DNA of 61,020 bases from Rhizobium sullae (GCF_900169785.1 NZ_FWER01000029.1:1090-62109); one strand, 5' to 3'. Shown: positions 41,155 to 50,669, counted from the stretch's first letter. Program-made: numbers and translations. Notes: generated by a model not told the origin, from the sequence alone.

Positions 41155-42279
41155 CTACTGGTTTTCCTTCGACTGCCCCATGATCTCCTGGGCCGTGAAG
41201 TTGATGCCGCAGGTCGGGAAGGCGTTGCCGACGAAGAAATTGTCGGATTGGTCGGGATAGAAATCCTGGCCTGCCTTGAAATTAGGGTCTTCAACGATTG
41301 CCAGCGGCAGCTTGATGGATTGCGGCACAACCTGTCCCTCAAGTGCGGCAATCGCCGTCTTGATGGCAACCGCGACCTGTGCGGGTCCCGTGCCGGCCGA
41401 CGAGCATTTCAGGCCCTCGGCGGCATGCTTGGCGCAGAACTTGCGAAACCCGTTTTCCGTCTCTCCCCCGAAAGGCACGAACGGATGTCCGGCATCGATC
41501 ATCGCCTGCACGACACCGGTATCGCCGCCCTGCGCCGTGATGCCGTCGAACTTCTTGTGCACGGCAATTGCGTCAGCGGTCGCCTTTTGCGCCGTCGGAT
41601 CGTCCCATTTGCCGAGCACTTCGACGACATCCCATTTCTTGCCGGTCGCGGCGAAGGTTTCCTGGATGCCGTTGTGGCGGTCGGTGTCGACCGACGTGCC
41701 GGCCACGCCGCGCACTTCGAGGACCTTGCCACCGTCAGGCAAGTGCTTTGCCAGCCAGTTTGCCCACAAGACGCCGAGACCCTTCTGGTCAACATTGACA
41801 TTGATCGCGTCTTCGGTGTCAAGAATGTTGTCGAAGGCAACCAGAATGACGCCGGCCTGTTTGGCGCGCTTGATGACCGGTCCGAATGCCGTCGGGTTCT
41901 GGGCATTGACGACGATGGCGTCATAACCTGAATCGATGAAGTTGTTGATTGCCGAGATCTGCGCGGGCACGTCCTCTCCGGTCGAAACGACTTTGAACTC
42001 CTTGAGCTTGGCGGCGACGTCCGGCTGCGCCGCATAGGCCTTCGCCGTCTGAATCATCTGAATGCGCCAGGTATTGGCGATATAACCGTTGGCGAGCGCT
42101 ATGCGGAATGGGCCGTCCTTCTTGGGGAACTTGAAGAATTTGGTTTCGGCCGCCCACGGCACGAAGCAGTCAGCTTCGGCCGCAGGCCCGCTGACGATTT
42201 CCGGCTCGGCAAGAACCGTGGAGTGGGAAAGCGTGAATGCAGCCGCGGCCAGGATGCCGCCGACCAGTGTCTTGTACAT
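41155..42279 (-). CDS. Sugar ABC transporter periplasmic binding protein (RbsB/YtfQ-type)
   Basis: ATG at 42277-42279 with GGGAGGA upstream; 374 residues, signal peptide MYKTLVGGILAAAAFTLSHS ending TVLAEP. The fold is type-I PBP: FRIALANGYIANTWRIQMIQ, DSGYDAIVVNAQNPTAFGPV, GVILVAFDNILDTEDAINVN, DGITAQGGDTGVVQAM. It is longer than YtfQ, with an N-terminal insertion (EADCFVPWAAETKFFKFP) and two extra Cys residues near the C-terminus. Ligand unknown: no kinase, isomerase or dehydrogenase gene accompanies the transporter. Confidence 0.9.
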   Translation of the reverse strand: MYKTLVGGILAAAAFTLSHSTVLAEPEIVSGPAAEADCFVPWAAETKFFKFPKKDGPFRIALANGYIANTWRIQMIQTAKAYAAQPDVAAKLKEFKVVSTGEDVPAQISAINNFIDSGYDAIVVNAQNPTAFGPVIKRAKQAGVILVAFDNILDTEDAINVNVDQKGLGVLWANWLAKHLPDGGKVLEVRGVAGTSVDTDRHNGIQETFAATGKKWDVVEVLGKWDDPTAQKATADAIAVHKKFDGITAQGGDTGVVQAMIDAGHPFVPFGGETENGFRKFCAKHAAEGLKCSSAGTGPAQVAVAIKTAIAALEGQVVPQSIKLPLAIVEDPNFKAGQDFYPDQSDNFFVGNAFPTCGINFTAQEIMGQSKENQ

Positions 42280-42673
42280 CGAATCCTCCCATTTGTTGCC
42301 ATGTTTGGACTGGCATCGAATGGGTGCCGGCATGGTCGACGCTCCGCTGCGGATCTTATGATCTGCAGTCGGCTGCCGGTCCGGCAAGGCATGTCGATAC
42401 GCTATCCAGATGACGTCAGACGGGCTCCTCCCCGGGGCGTCACGCGAGCGATGGTAGCGCTGCCAATCATGATTGTAAAGCAGCATGGAACGACCTGCTT
42501 TGCTGCGGATTTTTGCGATTCTGCAGCATTCATTTTTGCGAGTCCCGATGTCGAAATCGTGGTCGAATGGCAGGTCTTCTGCAGAGCTTGCGGAAGCGTT
42601 GCGCGCCAAACTCTGGCCGGCCAAGGTTTAGAGGTACGGACGCAGCCGGCTCCGGTGGCATTTGCTAGCTCTG
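42280..42673. other. 394-base promoter region of the second sugar operon, with a palindrome
   Basis: No gene is seen. CAATCATGATTG at 42464-42475 is a perfect 12-bp palindrome, 185 bases upstream of the binding-protein start, a candidate operator for a LacI or GntR-type repressor. No regulator is encoded beside this operon. Confidence 0.45.
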
Positions 42674-44041
42674 TTAAATCTGCCCGGATTTGGATGCTGC
42701 GAACTGACTGCGGACGATGCCGTGGCGCTGTAGCTTATCGTAGAAAGTCTTGCGCGGTATGCCGAGCTCCGCAATCGTGCGGCGGACGTCGCCGTCATTG
42801 GCATCGAGCGCCTCGCGGATGATGCTGGCTTCATAGAGGTCCAGACGTTCGGGCAGCGGAAGCACGTCGCCCATCTCAGGCGCCGCATCGGAACTATTTG
42901 CCGGAACCTGCTCAACGCCGAGAACGAAGCGTTCGGCAAAATGCGACAGCTCGCGCACGTTTCCCGGCCAGCCATGATCCTGCAAATGACGGTGGACGGC
43001 GGACGAAATCGCCGGAACCTCCCGTTTGAAGCGAGAAGCCGCACGCTCGGCAAAATGGCCAAAGAGAAGCGGAATGTCGTCGCGGCGCTCGCGAAGCGGC
43101 GGGATGGAGATAGTGACGACATTGAGCCGGTAATAGAGATCCTCGCGAAAATCACCACGCTGGCCCGGGTCTGCGAGATCCACCTTTGCCGCAGCGACAA
43201 CGCGCAGGTCAACGGGCCGGACCTCATTGGTGCCGAGCGGCGTCACCTCCCGCATCTCGAGAACCCGCAGCATCTGCACCTGGGTTGAGGGCGGCATGCT
43301 CTCGATCTCGTCGAGAAAAAGCGTGCCGCCGCTTGCATGCTCGATGCGCCCGACGCGCTTCTTCTGCGCACCGGTAAAAGCGCCGGGTTCGTGGCCGAAG
43401 AGCTCGCTTTCGATGACCGTTTCGGGCAGCGCCCCGCAGTTGAGTGCAACGAAGTTGCCTGACGCCCTGCGGCTCCATCGATGCAGCAGGCTCGCGACGA
43501 CTTCCTTGCCGCTGCCGGTTTCGCCCGTGACGAGCACGTCGACCTCGGTATCGGCGATCTGCCGCAACGTCCGGCGCAGCCGCTCCATGGTCGCCGTCTG
43601 GCCGATCAGTGGCAGGTCGTCGCGGGCCTGGTCGGCTGCCCGGCGCAAAGCCCTGTTTTCCAGAACGAGACGGCGCTTTTCCACAGCCCTTCTGACGGCC
43701 TGGACCAGCCTGTCGGTTGCAAACGGCTTGGTGATGAAGTCGTAAGCTCCATCCTGAATGGCCTTCACCGCCATTGGAATATCGCCGTGGCCAGTGATCA
43801 GGATGACCGGCAGGTCCTCGTCTTCCTTGCGCAGGCGATTGAAAAGCTGCAGCCCGTCAATCTGCGGCATGCGGATATCGGAGACGACTGCGCCTGCAAA
43901 ATCGGCGTTAAGGGCAGAAAGCGCTTCGCTCGCCGCCGAAAAGGCAGAAACATTAAAGCCCGCAAGCTCCAGCGTTTGTTTGGTGGCCCGGAGAAGGTCC
44001 TTGTCGTCGTCTATGAGAAAGATCGATAACGGATCGCTCAT
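42674..44041 (-). CDS. dctD: C4-dicarboxylate response regulator, sigma-54 activator
   Basis: Start MSDPLSIFLIDDDKD (455 residues), ATG overlapping the dctB stop. Receiver domain with phospho-Asp in VVSDIRMPQIDG and Lys in DFITKPF. The central AAA+ domain has Walker A GETGSGKEVVA, the sigma-54-contacting GAFTGA loop (HEPGAFTGAQKKRVGR) and GTLFLDEIESMPP. The C-terminal Fis-type HTH reads DVRRTIAELGIPRKTFYDKL. Phosphorylated DctD activates the sigma-54 promoter of dctA. Confidence 0.95.
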   Translation of the reverse strand: MSDPLSIFLIDDDKDLLRATKQTLELAGFNVSAFSAASEALSALNADFAGAVVSDIRMPQIDGLQLFNRLRKEDEDLPVILITGHGDIPMAVKAIQDGAYDFITKPFATDRLVQAVRRAVEKRRLVLENRALRRAADQARDDLPLIGQTATMERLRRTLRQIADTEVDVLVTGETGSGKEVVASLLHRWSRRASGNFVALNCGALPETVIESELFGHEPGAFTGAQKKRVGRIEHASGGTLFLDEIESMPPSTQVQMLRVLEMREVTPLGTNEVRPVDLRVVAAAKVDLADPGQRGDFREDLYYRLNVVTISIPPLRERRDDIPLLFGHFAERAASRFKREVPAISSAVHRHLQDHGWPGNVRELSHFAERFVLGVEQVPANSSDAAPEMGDVLPLPERLDLYEASIIREALDANDGDVRRTIAELGIPRKTFYDKLQRHGIVRSQFAASKSGQI

Positions 44042-45900
44042 GCTGTTGCCCTTAGAAGGTGAACGGTAAAGCATGTGCCGTTGCCGCTGCTTGTGACATC
44101 GATCCGGCCGCCGTAATCGGCGACAATATCCTTTGAGATGACGAGACCAAGCCCGAGGCCCTTTTCCTTGGATGTCTGGAATGGCGTGAACAGCGTGTCG
44201 AGGACTGCCGGCGCAATGCCGGGACCATTGTCCGAAACAGTAATAGCGATGTGCTCGGCCGTTTCGGCAACGGATATCTCCACCTTCGCATCGTCACGGC
44301 CTTCGAGCGCCTCAAGGGCGTTCTGGAAGAGATTGATCAGGACCTGCTCCAGCCGGATTCGATTGCCGAGCACGAAAAGACCCGGCTGCGGCAGACGGAT
44401 GTCGAGCGCATTCAACTGCCCGGCAAACCGGCTCTTCAGCAAGACGACGGCACCTTCGATGATGGCGCGCAGCTCGACGGGTTCGGCCGCCGTCCTTCCC
44501 TTGCGTGCAAAGGCTTTTAGTTCCTCGGTGATCGTGCCGATCCGTTCGGTGAGCTGGGCAATGGCGCCTAGATTTTCCTCGGCCGGGCTCGATTGCTTTC
44601 GCTGGAGGAAGACGCGGGCATTGTCTGCATAAGCGCGGATGGTGGCGACCGGCTGGTTGATTTCATGGGCGACGCCGGCTGCGACCTGCCCAAGGATGGC
44701 GAGCCGGTTTGCCTGCACGAGTTCCTGCTGCACGATTTGCAGCTTCTGCTCGGTATCGCGGTGATCGGAAATTTCCGCCTGTAAGTGATCGCGCGCCCGG
44801 CTCAGTTCCTCCGTCCGGGCAATGACCCGCCGTTCCAGTTCCTCGCGCATGGCCTGCTCGCTGGCGATCCTCAGTACGGAGACCTGCCGCCGTCTCAGCA
44901 AAAAAGCGGCGATTGCGAGAACGGGCAGTAAAAACGCCAATGCAAGAAGCCGCATCTCCCGCACGGCGGAGGCAACCGGCAGTTCGGTCCCCACCAGATA
45001 CTCCAGCCGCCACGGCGTTCCCGGAACGGCTGCAAAGAGGCGGAGATACTGGGCCTCTCCGCTGCCGGGCAGAACGGCAGAAACGATGGAGGCGTCCGGA
45101 TTGACGGCTGCCGGATGCATGATCGGAAGCTGCGCCAGCGGTGCATCTCCGAATTGCAGGCTGCTTCGAATCGACGCGAGCTGCTGCTGCGGCACCGGCC
45201 CGGTCGTCATGAAACGCCAGGAAGGGATGCTGGTGATCAGAACGACTCCGCGGTCGTCCGTCACGTAAGCCGGCCGGCTTGCATCGCGCCAGTCAGCTTC
45301 CAGACGGTCGAACTCCATCTTGACGACCACGACGCCAAGCGGGGCGGCTGCGCTCCCGACCCGACGCGAGATGTAAAGGCCGGGACGCTTGCTGACGCTG
45401 CCGAGCGCGAAGTGCTCGGCGCTGCCTTGTTCCATCGCGCGGCGGAAATAATCCCGGAAAGCGTAATCGTTGCCGACGAAACTGATGGGCTCGCGCCAGT
45501 TGCTCGAAGAAACAGCGATCCCGTCCGGGCCGATGACGTAGAGGACGGCGGCTTGCGTGCCGGTGACAAGCCTTTCCAGCTTGCGGTTCAAGAGATCGGT
45601 TGCGTCGCTCTTTGCAGCCGAAAGCGCGTCGAGAACCTGTTGGTCCTCCGAAAGCAACAGCGGCAGGGCGCGAGGGCGCTCCAGCACGGCGGTCAGCAAT
45701 GCGACCTTGAGATTGGCGTCGGTGCGGCTTTGGCCTTCCAGCGCTTCGATGGCGGACCGGCGTCCGTAAAGTTCGGCGCCCACGAGCGCTGCCGCAACCA
45801 GGATCGCCGATGCAGCCAAGAACAGGACCCAGGCACTGCGTGCCTGCCGGGTGACGTCCTGCGGCGCTCGAAAGCCCTGCGTGGTTGATCGCTGAAGCAT
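44038..45900 (-). CDS. dctB: C4-dicarboxylate sensor histidine kinase
   Basis: Start at the ATG giving MLQRSTTQGFRAPQD (620 residues; a GTG lies six codons earlier). First membrane helix around AWVLFLAASAILVAAALVGA, a periplasmic sensor domain of about 260 residues, second helix MRLLALAFLLPVLAIAAFLL, then a coiled-coil stretch. The H-box is GVAHEINQPVATIRAYADNA, followed by the ATPase N/G boxes (NLFQNALEALEGRDDAKVEI; TVSDNGPGIAPAVLDTLFTP; GLGLGLVISKDIVADYGG). It senses periplasmic succinate/malate/fumarate and phosphorylates DctD. Confidence 0.95.
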   Translation of the reverse strand: MLQRSTTQGFRAPQDVTRQARSAWVLFLAASAILVAAALVGAELYGRRSAIEALEGQSRTDANLKVALLTAVLERPRALPLLLSEDQQVLDALSAAKSDATDLLNRKLERLVTGTQAAVLYVIGPDGIAVSSSNWREPISFVGNDYAFRDYFRRAMEQGSAEHFALGSVSKRPGLYISRRVGSAAAPLGVVVVKMEFDRLEADWRDASRPAYVTDDRGVVLITSIPSWRFMTTGPVPQQQLASIRSSLQFGDAPLAQLPIMHPAAVNPDASIVSAVLPGSGEAQYLRLFAAVPGTPWRLEYLVGTELPVASAVREMRLLALAFLLPVLAIAAFLLRRRQVSVLRIASEQAMREELERRVIARTEELSRARDHLQAEISDHRDTEQKLQIVQQELVQANRLAILGQVAAGVAHEINQPVATIRAYADNARVFLQRKQSSPAEENLGAIAQLTERIGTITEELKAFARKGRTAAEPVELRAIIEGAVVLLKSRFAGQLNALDIRLPQPGLFVLGNRIRLEQVLINLFQNALEALEGRDDAKVEISVAETAEHIAITVSDNGPGIAPAVLDTLFTPFQTSKEKGLGLGLVISKDIVADYGGRIDVTSSGNGTCFTVHLLRATA

Positions 45901-45909
45901 GGCGGAGAG

Positions 45910-45961
45910 TGTGCGCAATTTCGCACAAGGGTCAAATCAATTTGTGCGAAAAGACGCTCAA
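45910..45961. promoter_or_regulatory. Tandem DctD-type upstream activator sites
   Basis: Site 1: TGTGCG-N6-CGCACA, 45910-45927, perfect arms. Site 2: TTGTGCG-N6-CGCTCAA, 45942-45961, one mismatch. Both share the TGTGCG half-site and N6 centre; centres are 33 bp apart (three turns). They lie 73-124 bases upstream of the sigma-54 promoter, a normal enhancer position, and site 1 abuts the dctB start. Confidence 0.7.
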
Positions 45962-46033
45962 GTGGGCTTGCGTTCCCGGGGCGATTTTCAAGAACGTATG
46001 AGAAAACAGCGCCTTAACCGCAGAAAAGCAGAC

Positions 46034-46049
46034 TGGCACGCCCATTGCA
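46034..46049 (+). promoter_or_regulatory. Sigma-54 (-24/-12) promoter of dctA
   Basis: TGGCACGCCCATTGCA matches the RpoN consensus TGGCACG-N4-TTGCA throughout, with GG and GC in the invariant positions. It lies about 90 bases upstream of the dctA ATG and downstream of two DctD-type sites. Confidence 0.85.
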
Positions 46050-46138
46050 AAGTATCTGCAAACAGCCGGGTGGCTGTTGAATTCCAAATTTTCCGCCCCG
46101 GGAGGCCGTCATCGGTTTGGGGCTTTATGGAGGACACT

Positions 46139-47473
46139 ATGGGTGTAGCAATTCCAGCCGCGCCGGCGCGCGGCAAAGTTCCATTCTATCGGCACCTCTA
46201 TGTGCAGGTAGTTTTCGCGATCTGTGCGGGCATTCTGCTCGGGCACTTCTATCCTGAGATCGGCACGTCCTTGAAGCCGCTTGGTGACGCCTTTATCAGG
46301 CTCGTCAAGATGATCATTGCCCCGGTCATTTTCTTGACGGTCGCAACCGGTATCGCCGGCATGTCCGACCTGCAGAAGGTCGGGCGCGTCGCCGGCAAGG
46401 CGATGATCTATTTCCTCGTCTTTTCGACGCTCGCACTTGCCGTCGGTCTTATCGTCTCGAATGTTATCCAGCCGGGTGCGGGAATGCATATCGATCCGGC
46501 CACGCTCGATGCCAAGGCCGTGGCGACTTATGCCGAGAAAGCGCATGACACAACGATTACCGGCTTCCTGATGAACATCATCCCGACGACCATCGTCGGT
46601 GCTTTTGCCGATGGCGATATCCTGCAGGTGCTGTTCTTCTCGGTGCTGTTCGGCATTGCACTTGCCATGGTCGGCGATCGCGGCCGGCCGGTCGTCGATT
46701 TCCTGCATGCCGTGACGGCGCCGATCTTCCGCCTCGTGGCGATCCTCATGAAAGCAGCCCCCATCGGCGCCTTCGGTGCGATGGCGTTTACCATCGGCAA
46801 ATACGGCATCGGCTCGATCGCCAACCTTGCCATGCTCATCGGCACCTTTTATCTGACGTCGCTGCTTTTCGTGCTTGTCGTGCTTGGCGCGGTTGCACGC
46901 TACAACGGCTTTTCGATCCTGGCGCTGATCCGCTACATCAAGGAAGAGCTGCTGCTGGTGCTCGGCACGTCGTCTTCGGAAGCTGCCCTTCCTGGCCTGA
47001 TGGCCAAGATGGAGCGGGCCGGTTGCAAGCGTTCCGTCGTCGGTCTGGTCATCCCGACCGGCTATTCCTTCAACCTCGACGGCACCAACATCTACATGAC
47101 GCTGGCAGCTCTCTTCATCGCCCAGGCGACGGACACGCCGCTTTCCCTTGCTGACCAGATCCTGCTCTTGCTCGTCGCCATGTTGAGCTCGAAGGGTGCT
47201 GCTGGCATCACCGGCGCAGGCTTCATCACGCTTGCCGCCACGCTCTCGGTCGTTCCGGCGGTTCCCGTCGCCGGTATGGCGCTCATCCTCGGCATCGACC
47301 GCTTCATGTCGGAATGCCGCGCGCTGACGAATTTCGTCGGAAACGCGGTCGCGACGGTTGTCGTCGCACGCTGGGAGAACGAACTGGACCAGACGAAATT
47401 TGCTGCGGCAATGGCCGGTGACCTGCCGGAGGAAGGCGATGCTTCCATGCCGGAACTGCAGGCTGCTGAGTAA
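46139..47473 (+). CDS. dctA: C4-dicarboxylate:cation symporter
   Basis: The start is the ATG at 46139 (ATGGAGGACACT ribosome region); 444 residues, the usual DctA length. DAACS family signatures: LVKMIIAPVIFLTVATGIAG, LLLVLGTSSSEAALPGLMAK (serine-rich re-entrant loop), TGYSFNLDGTNIYMTLAALF and GVAGAG-like GAAGITGAGFITLAATLSVV. It imports succinate, fumarate and malate; in rhizobia it is required for symbiotic nitrogen fixation. Expression should depend on DctB/DctD and RpoN. Confidence 0.96.
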   Translation: MGVAIPAAPARGKVPFYRHLYVQVVFAICAGILLGHFYPEIGTSLKPLGDAFIRLVKMIIAPVIFLTVATGIAGMSDLQKVGRVAGKAMIYFLVFSTLALAVGLIVSNVIQPGAGMHIDPATLDAKAVATYAEKAHDTTITGFLMNIIPTTIVGAFADGDILQVLFFSVLFGIALAMVGDRGRPVVDFLHAVTAPIFRLVAILMKAAPIGAFGAMAFTIGKYGIGSIANLAMLIGTFYLTSLLFVLVVLGAVARYNGFSILALIRYIKEELLLVLGTSSSEAALPGLMAKMERAGCKRSVVGLVIPTGYSFNLDGTNIYMTLAALFIAQATDTPLSLADQILLLLVAMLSSKGAAGITGAGFITLAATLSVVPAVPVAGMALILGIDRFMSECRALTNFVGNAVATVVVARWENELDQTKFAAAMAGDLPEEGDASMPELQAAE

Positions 47474-47500
47474 AGACTGATCTGTCACGATCGAGACATG

Positions 47501-47524
47501 GCCGCGCCCTGAAGAGGGCGCGGC
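47501..47524. terminator. Stem-loop between convergent dctA and the lacI-type gene
   Basis: GCCGCGCCC-TGAAGA-GGGCGCGGC is a perfect 9-bp stem with a 6-base loop. It lies 28 bases after dctA and 15 bases before the end of the minus-strand LacI-family gene, so it may serve both directions. There is no long T-run. Confidence 0.6.
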
Positions 47525-47538
47525 ATTCTGCTGCCGGA

Positions 47539-48543
47539 TCAAGCAGGAATCGAGGTCTTGCAGCGCCCAGCCGACCGCCGCTCGATGATACGGGATGCGA
47601 CATGGATACGACGTGCAGGGGAACCCGGCAGCGGTGGATTTTCAATGCGTTCCAGCAGAAGCCGCAATCCGACCGCACCGCATTCCTGCCCTTCCATGCG
47701 CACCGTCGTCAACGGCGGCGAAATCTGCGTGGCGGGTGAATAGTCGCCAAAGCCCACGACAGAAATATCATCTGGAATGCGGTAACCCTGTCCAAGCAGC
47801 TCGGAGACAACCGTCAGCGCCAATCCGTCATGGGCGCAGAAAAAGGCCGTTGGGTTAATCCCCTTCTTCTGCAGCGCGCAGAAGGCATCTCCGAAACCGC
47901 TGCGCTCATCGAACTGCATAACGCCCAGTGTGACATCAGAATAAAGTTCGGCGACTTCCCGTGCACCGTAAAAGCGCTCCCGGCGGCCTCTGAGGCCCGG
48001 CATGCCTTCGACATAGGCAATCGAGCGATGCCCCAGATCGATGAGATACTGGACCACGGCCTGGCCTGCCTCATGATCGGTTCCCGTCACCTGGTCGGCC
48101 TGTTCCAGCGGACCGACCCAGCCAAACCTCACGATCGGCGCTCCCGTTGCCGTTATCGCGGCAATGGCCTCGCGATCATGGGGGCCGACAAGCAGCAGAC
48201 CTGCGCAGGAGCGGGCGAGTTCTTCAAGCTGGCCGGGATTGTGGGTCCAGCGGAAACGCAGGCCCATTCCCAGGCGATGCGCTTCCCCTTGCACGCCATT
48301 CTGGATCTGCATGTAAAGCTCGCTGTTCAACGGATCGGCGTCGTGGAACACGACGGCGATATCGTTGGATGCAGCCGGGCTCACCGGCTTGACATAGCCC
48401 AGGCGCTCGGCGGTTTCGCGGATCAGCTCGCGCGTGGTCTCGCTGACGCCGCTCTTGCCGGCGAGCGAGCGCGACACGGCGTATTTCGACAGGCCGACCT
48501 CGCGCGCGATCGTCTGCAATGTTACCCGGCCCCTGCTTCCCAT
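47539..48543 (-). CDS. LacI-family repressor of the glycoside operon
   Basis: 334 residues. N-terminal HTH with hinge: VTLQTIAREVGLSKYAVSRS, then LAGKSGVSETTRELIRETAE. The periplasmic-binding-like effector domain has IAVVFHDADPLNSELYMQIQ, SIAYVEGMPGLRGRRERFYG, PTAFFCAHDGLALTVVSELL and ISVVGFGDYSPATQISPPLT. It is divergent from the 12-kb transporter/hydrolase operon, with a 181-base shared promoter region carrying a short palindrome. It probably represses that operon until a sugar ligand appears. Confidence 0.9.
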   Translation of the reverse strand: MGSRGRVTLQTIAREVGLSKYAVSRSLAGKSGVSETTRELIRETAERLGYVKPVSPAASNDIAVVFHDADPLNSELYMQIQNGVQGEAHRLGMGLRFRWTHNPGQLEELARSCAGLLLVGPHDREAIAAITATGAPIVRFGWVGPLEQADQVTGTDHEAGQAVVQYLIDLGHRSIAYVEGMPGLRGRRERFYGAREVAELYSDVTLGVMQFDERSGFGDAFCALQKKGINPTAFFCAHDGLALTVVSELLGQGYRIPDDISVVGFGDYSPATQISPPLTTVRMEGQECGAVGLRLLLERIENPPLPGSPARRIHVASRIIERRSAGRCKTSIPA

Positions 48544-48593
48544 CCATCTGGTCTTTCAATCGCCATTCAATCTGCCGCTTGGGTATCGTGCGC

Positions 48594-48693
48594 ATAACGA
48601 CACCGATTTTCGGCAATAACGGAACATAACGCTTTACCTAACAATATCCAAATGTATTCTTCCTTTATCCGGGGCCCAGAACCAAAAATAACG
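48594..48693. promoter_or_regulatory. Candidate operator region, LacI gene / glycoside operon
   Basis: CCGATTTTCGG (48603-48613) is a perfect palindrome with 4-bp arms. It is flanked by a hexamer ATAACG repeated at 48594, 48616, 48626 and 48688. LacI-type operators are short palindromes in this position, but none here has the typical central CG, so the assignment is tentative. Confidence 0.35.
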
Positions 48694-48724
48694 CTAAGGG
48701 CATGGATTCTTGGAGGAGAGACCT

Positions 48725-50650
48725 ATGATCAAGCTGAAACGTCGTGCGTTTCTGGCCGGGACCTCGGCCGTTCTCGTTTTGCCGGCACTGCCGGCTTTCG
48801 CCGCCGACTTCAAGGAAGCGGATATTCTCAAGGACAAGATTTCGAGCGGCGCCATCCCGCCCCTTAAGGATCGGCTGCCGGAAAATCCGCTGGTCATCAA
48901 GCCGGTCGAAAGCGTCGGCAAATATGGGGGCGACTGGAATATGGCGCTGGTCGGGGGCGGATCGCTGTCGATGCTTTTTCGTTATCAGGCCTATGAACCC
49001 CTGCTGCGTTATACCCCCGATTGGTCGGGGGTGACGCCGAATGTCGCTGAATCGTTTGAAGTCGACGCGGAATCAAAGGTTTATACGGTTCGCCTGCGCA
49101 AAGGCATGAAATGGTCGGACGGTCATCCCTACACGACGGCAGACATCAAATTCTGGTATGATACGGTCTTCAGCGACAAACGCGTCGCCTTCGTCGGCCA
49201 GGATCATTGGAAATCGGGCGGCAAGCCGGCGATGCTCGATATTGTCGATGAGCAGACGTTCAAGGTGACTTTCGAAAAGCCGAACGGTTTGTTCCCGTTG
49301 CAGGTTGCCTGGGCCAATGCCGACCAGACGACGCGTTGCCCGAAGCACTATCTCGAGCAGTTCCATATCGACTACAATCCCAAAGCCGACGAGCTTGCCA
49401 GGCAGCGTGGTTTTGAAAGCTGGATAGCCTCCTTCCAGGCTGCCGCCGGCTTCCAGGACGATAATGCCTTTTTTCTGAACTCCTCGAAGAAGCCCTGCCT
49501 GCATCCATGGATGTTCACCATCGCGCCCGGCGAAAACACCGAACGCGCCGTCGCCGAGCGCAATCCCTATTATTGGAAGGTCGATACAGAGGGTAACCAA
49601 CTGCCCTACATGGATCGGATCATCTACCAGATGGTTGCCGACCCGCAGGTTCTGCTCTTGAAAGCCATGCAGGGCGAAGTCGACCTGATGGACCAGTATA
49701 TCGCAACGCCGAACAATAAATCGGTGCTCTACGATGCGCGCGCTCAGGGCGATTACGACTTCTATACGCTGACGTCGACCGAAGCCAATGTGATGAACTT
49801 CATATTCAATCTGAACCACAATGACGAGACGAAGCGGAAGCTCTTTCGAAACAAGGACTTCCGGGCGGCACTTTCAACGGCGCTCGATCGCCAGTCGCTG
49901 ATCGATGCCGTGCTTGTCGGGCAGGGCGCACCGGCGCAACCGTCGATCAAGAAGGAAGATCCGCTCTATAACGAGCAGCTTGCCACGCAGTTCACGGCCT
50001 ATGACGCCGACAAGGCGAATGCCATGCTCGATCAGATCGTGCCGAAGCGCGATGATCAGAATTTCCGCCTGGACGAAGAGGGACGGCGTTTGACGATCAT
50101 CTTCGAGATCGATCAGGCACGTGCCGTCTTCCTCGATCTCTTCCAATTGGTCATTCCGATGTTCCAGGCGGTGGGCATAGACGCGCAGATGCGCACCATG
50201 GACCGTTCGCTCTGGGAAACGCGCGTGCGCCAGGGCCGCGATTTCGATGCGACCGCCCACCAGTTCGGCGCAAACGGCGGCGTCGCGGCCATGCTCGACC
50301 CGCGCTACTACGTGCCGACGGATGCAAACGCCATGTATGCTCCGGCCTGGCAACTCTGGTACCGCGATCGGGGCAATGCCAATGCCGAAGAACCACCGGT
50401 AGAAACGAAAAGCCAGCTTGAGCTGTACGACAAGCTCAAAGCGACCTCCGACCCCGCCGGCCAGCGCGAGGTCATGAAGCAGATCCTGCAAGGGGCTGCC
50501 GACAACTTTTATGTTTTCGGCGTTTCGTTGCCGCCCGACGGCTACGGCATCGTCAAGAACAGCATGAAGAACATCACCAGGACCATGCCGAACTCCTTCG
50601 GCTGGCCGACACCCGCTCCGACCATGCCGGAGCAGTTCTACAAGGTCTGA
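48725..50650 (+). CDS. ABC transporter substrate-binding protein, peptide/oligosaccharide (SBP_bac_5) family
   Basis: ATG at 48725 behind GGAGGAGAG; 641 residues, larger than DppA. Signal peptide MIKLKRRAFLAGTSAVLVLP ending at PAFAAD, with a twin-Arg (KRRAF) that may direct it through Tat. SBP_bac_5 features: YEPLLRYTPDWSGVTPNVAE, VYTVRLRKGMKWSDGHPYTT, NPYYWKVDTEGNQLPYMDRI, RKLFRNKDFRAALSTALDR. Members of this family carry peptides, opines and, as for S. meliloti AgpA, alpha-galactosides. Beside two glycoside-hydrolase-type genes it more likely binds an oligosaccharide or glycoside. Confidence 0.88.
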   Translation: MIKLKRRAFLAGTSAVLVLPALPAFAADFKEADILKDKISSGAIPPLKDRLPENPLVIKPVESVGKYGGDWNMALVGGGSLSMLFRYQAYEPLLRYTPDWSGVTPNVAESFEVDAESKVYTVRLRKGMKWSDGHPYTTADIKFWYDTVFSDKRVAFVGQDHWKSGGKPAMLDIVDEQTFKVTFEKPNGLFPLQVAWANADQTTRCPKHYLEQFHIDYNPKADELARQRGFESWIASFQAAAGFQDDNAFFLNSSKKPCLHPWMFTIAPGENTERAVAERNPYYWKVDTEGNQLPYMDRIIYQMVADPQVLLLKAMQGEVDLMDQYIATPNNKSVLYDARAQGDYDFYTLTSTEANVMNFIFNLNHNDETKRKLFRNKDFRAALSTALDRQSLIDAVLVGQGAPAQPSIKKEDPLYNEQLATQFTAYDADKANAMLDQIVPKRDDQNFRLDEEGRRLTIIFEIDQARAVFLDLFQLVIPMFQAVGIDAQMRTMDRSLWETRVRQGRDFDATAHQFGANGGVAAMLDPRYYVPTDANAMYAPAWQLWYRDRGNANAEEPPVETKSQLELYDKLKATSDPAGQREVMKQILQGAADNFYVFGVSLPPDGYGIVKNSMKNITRTMPNSFGWPTPAPTMPEQFYKV

Positions 50651-50669
50651 CGGCCTGAACGAGATGCAA

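Noticed and set aside
46109..47542. Long minus-strand open frame (477 codons) opposite dctA
   Set aside because: Mirror of dctA coding with highly charged, repetitive composition; no domain seen.
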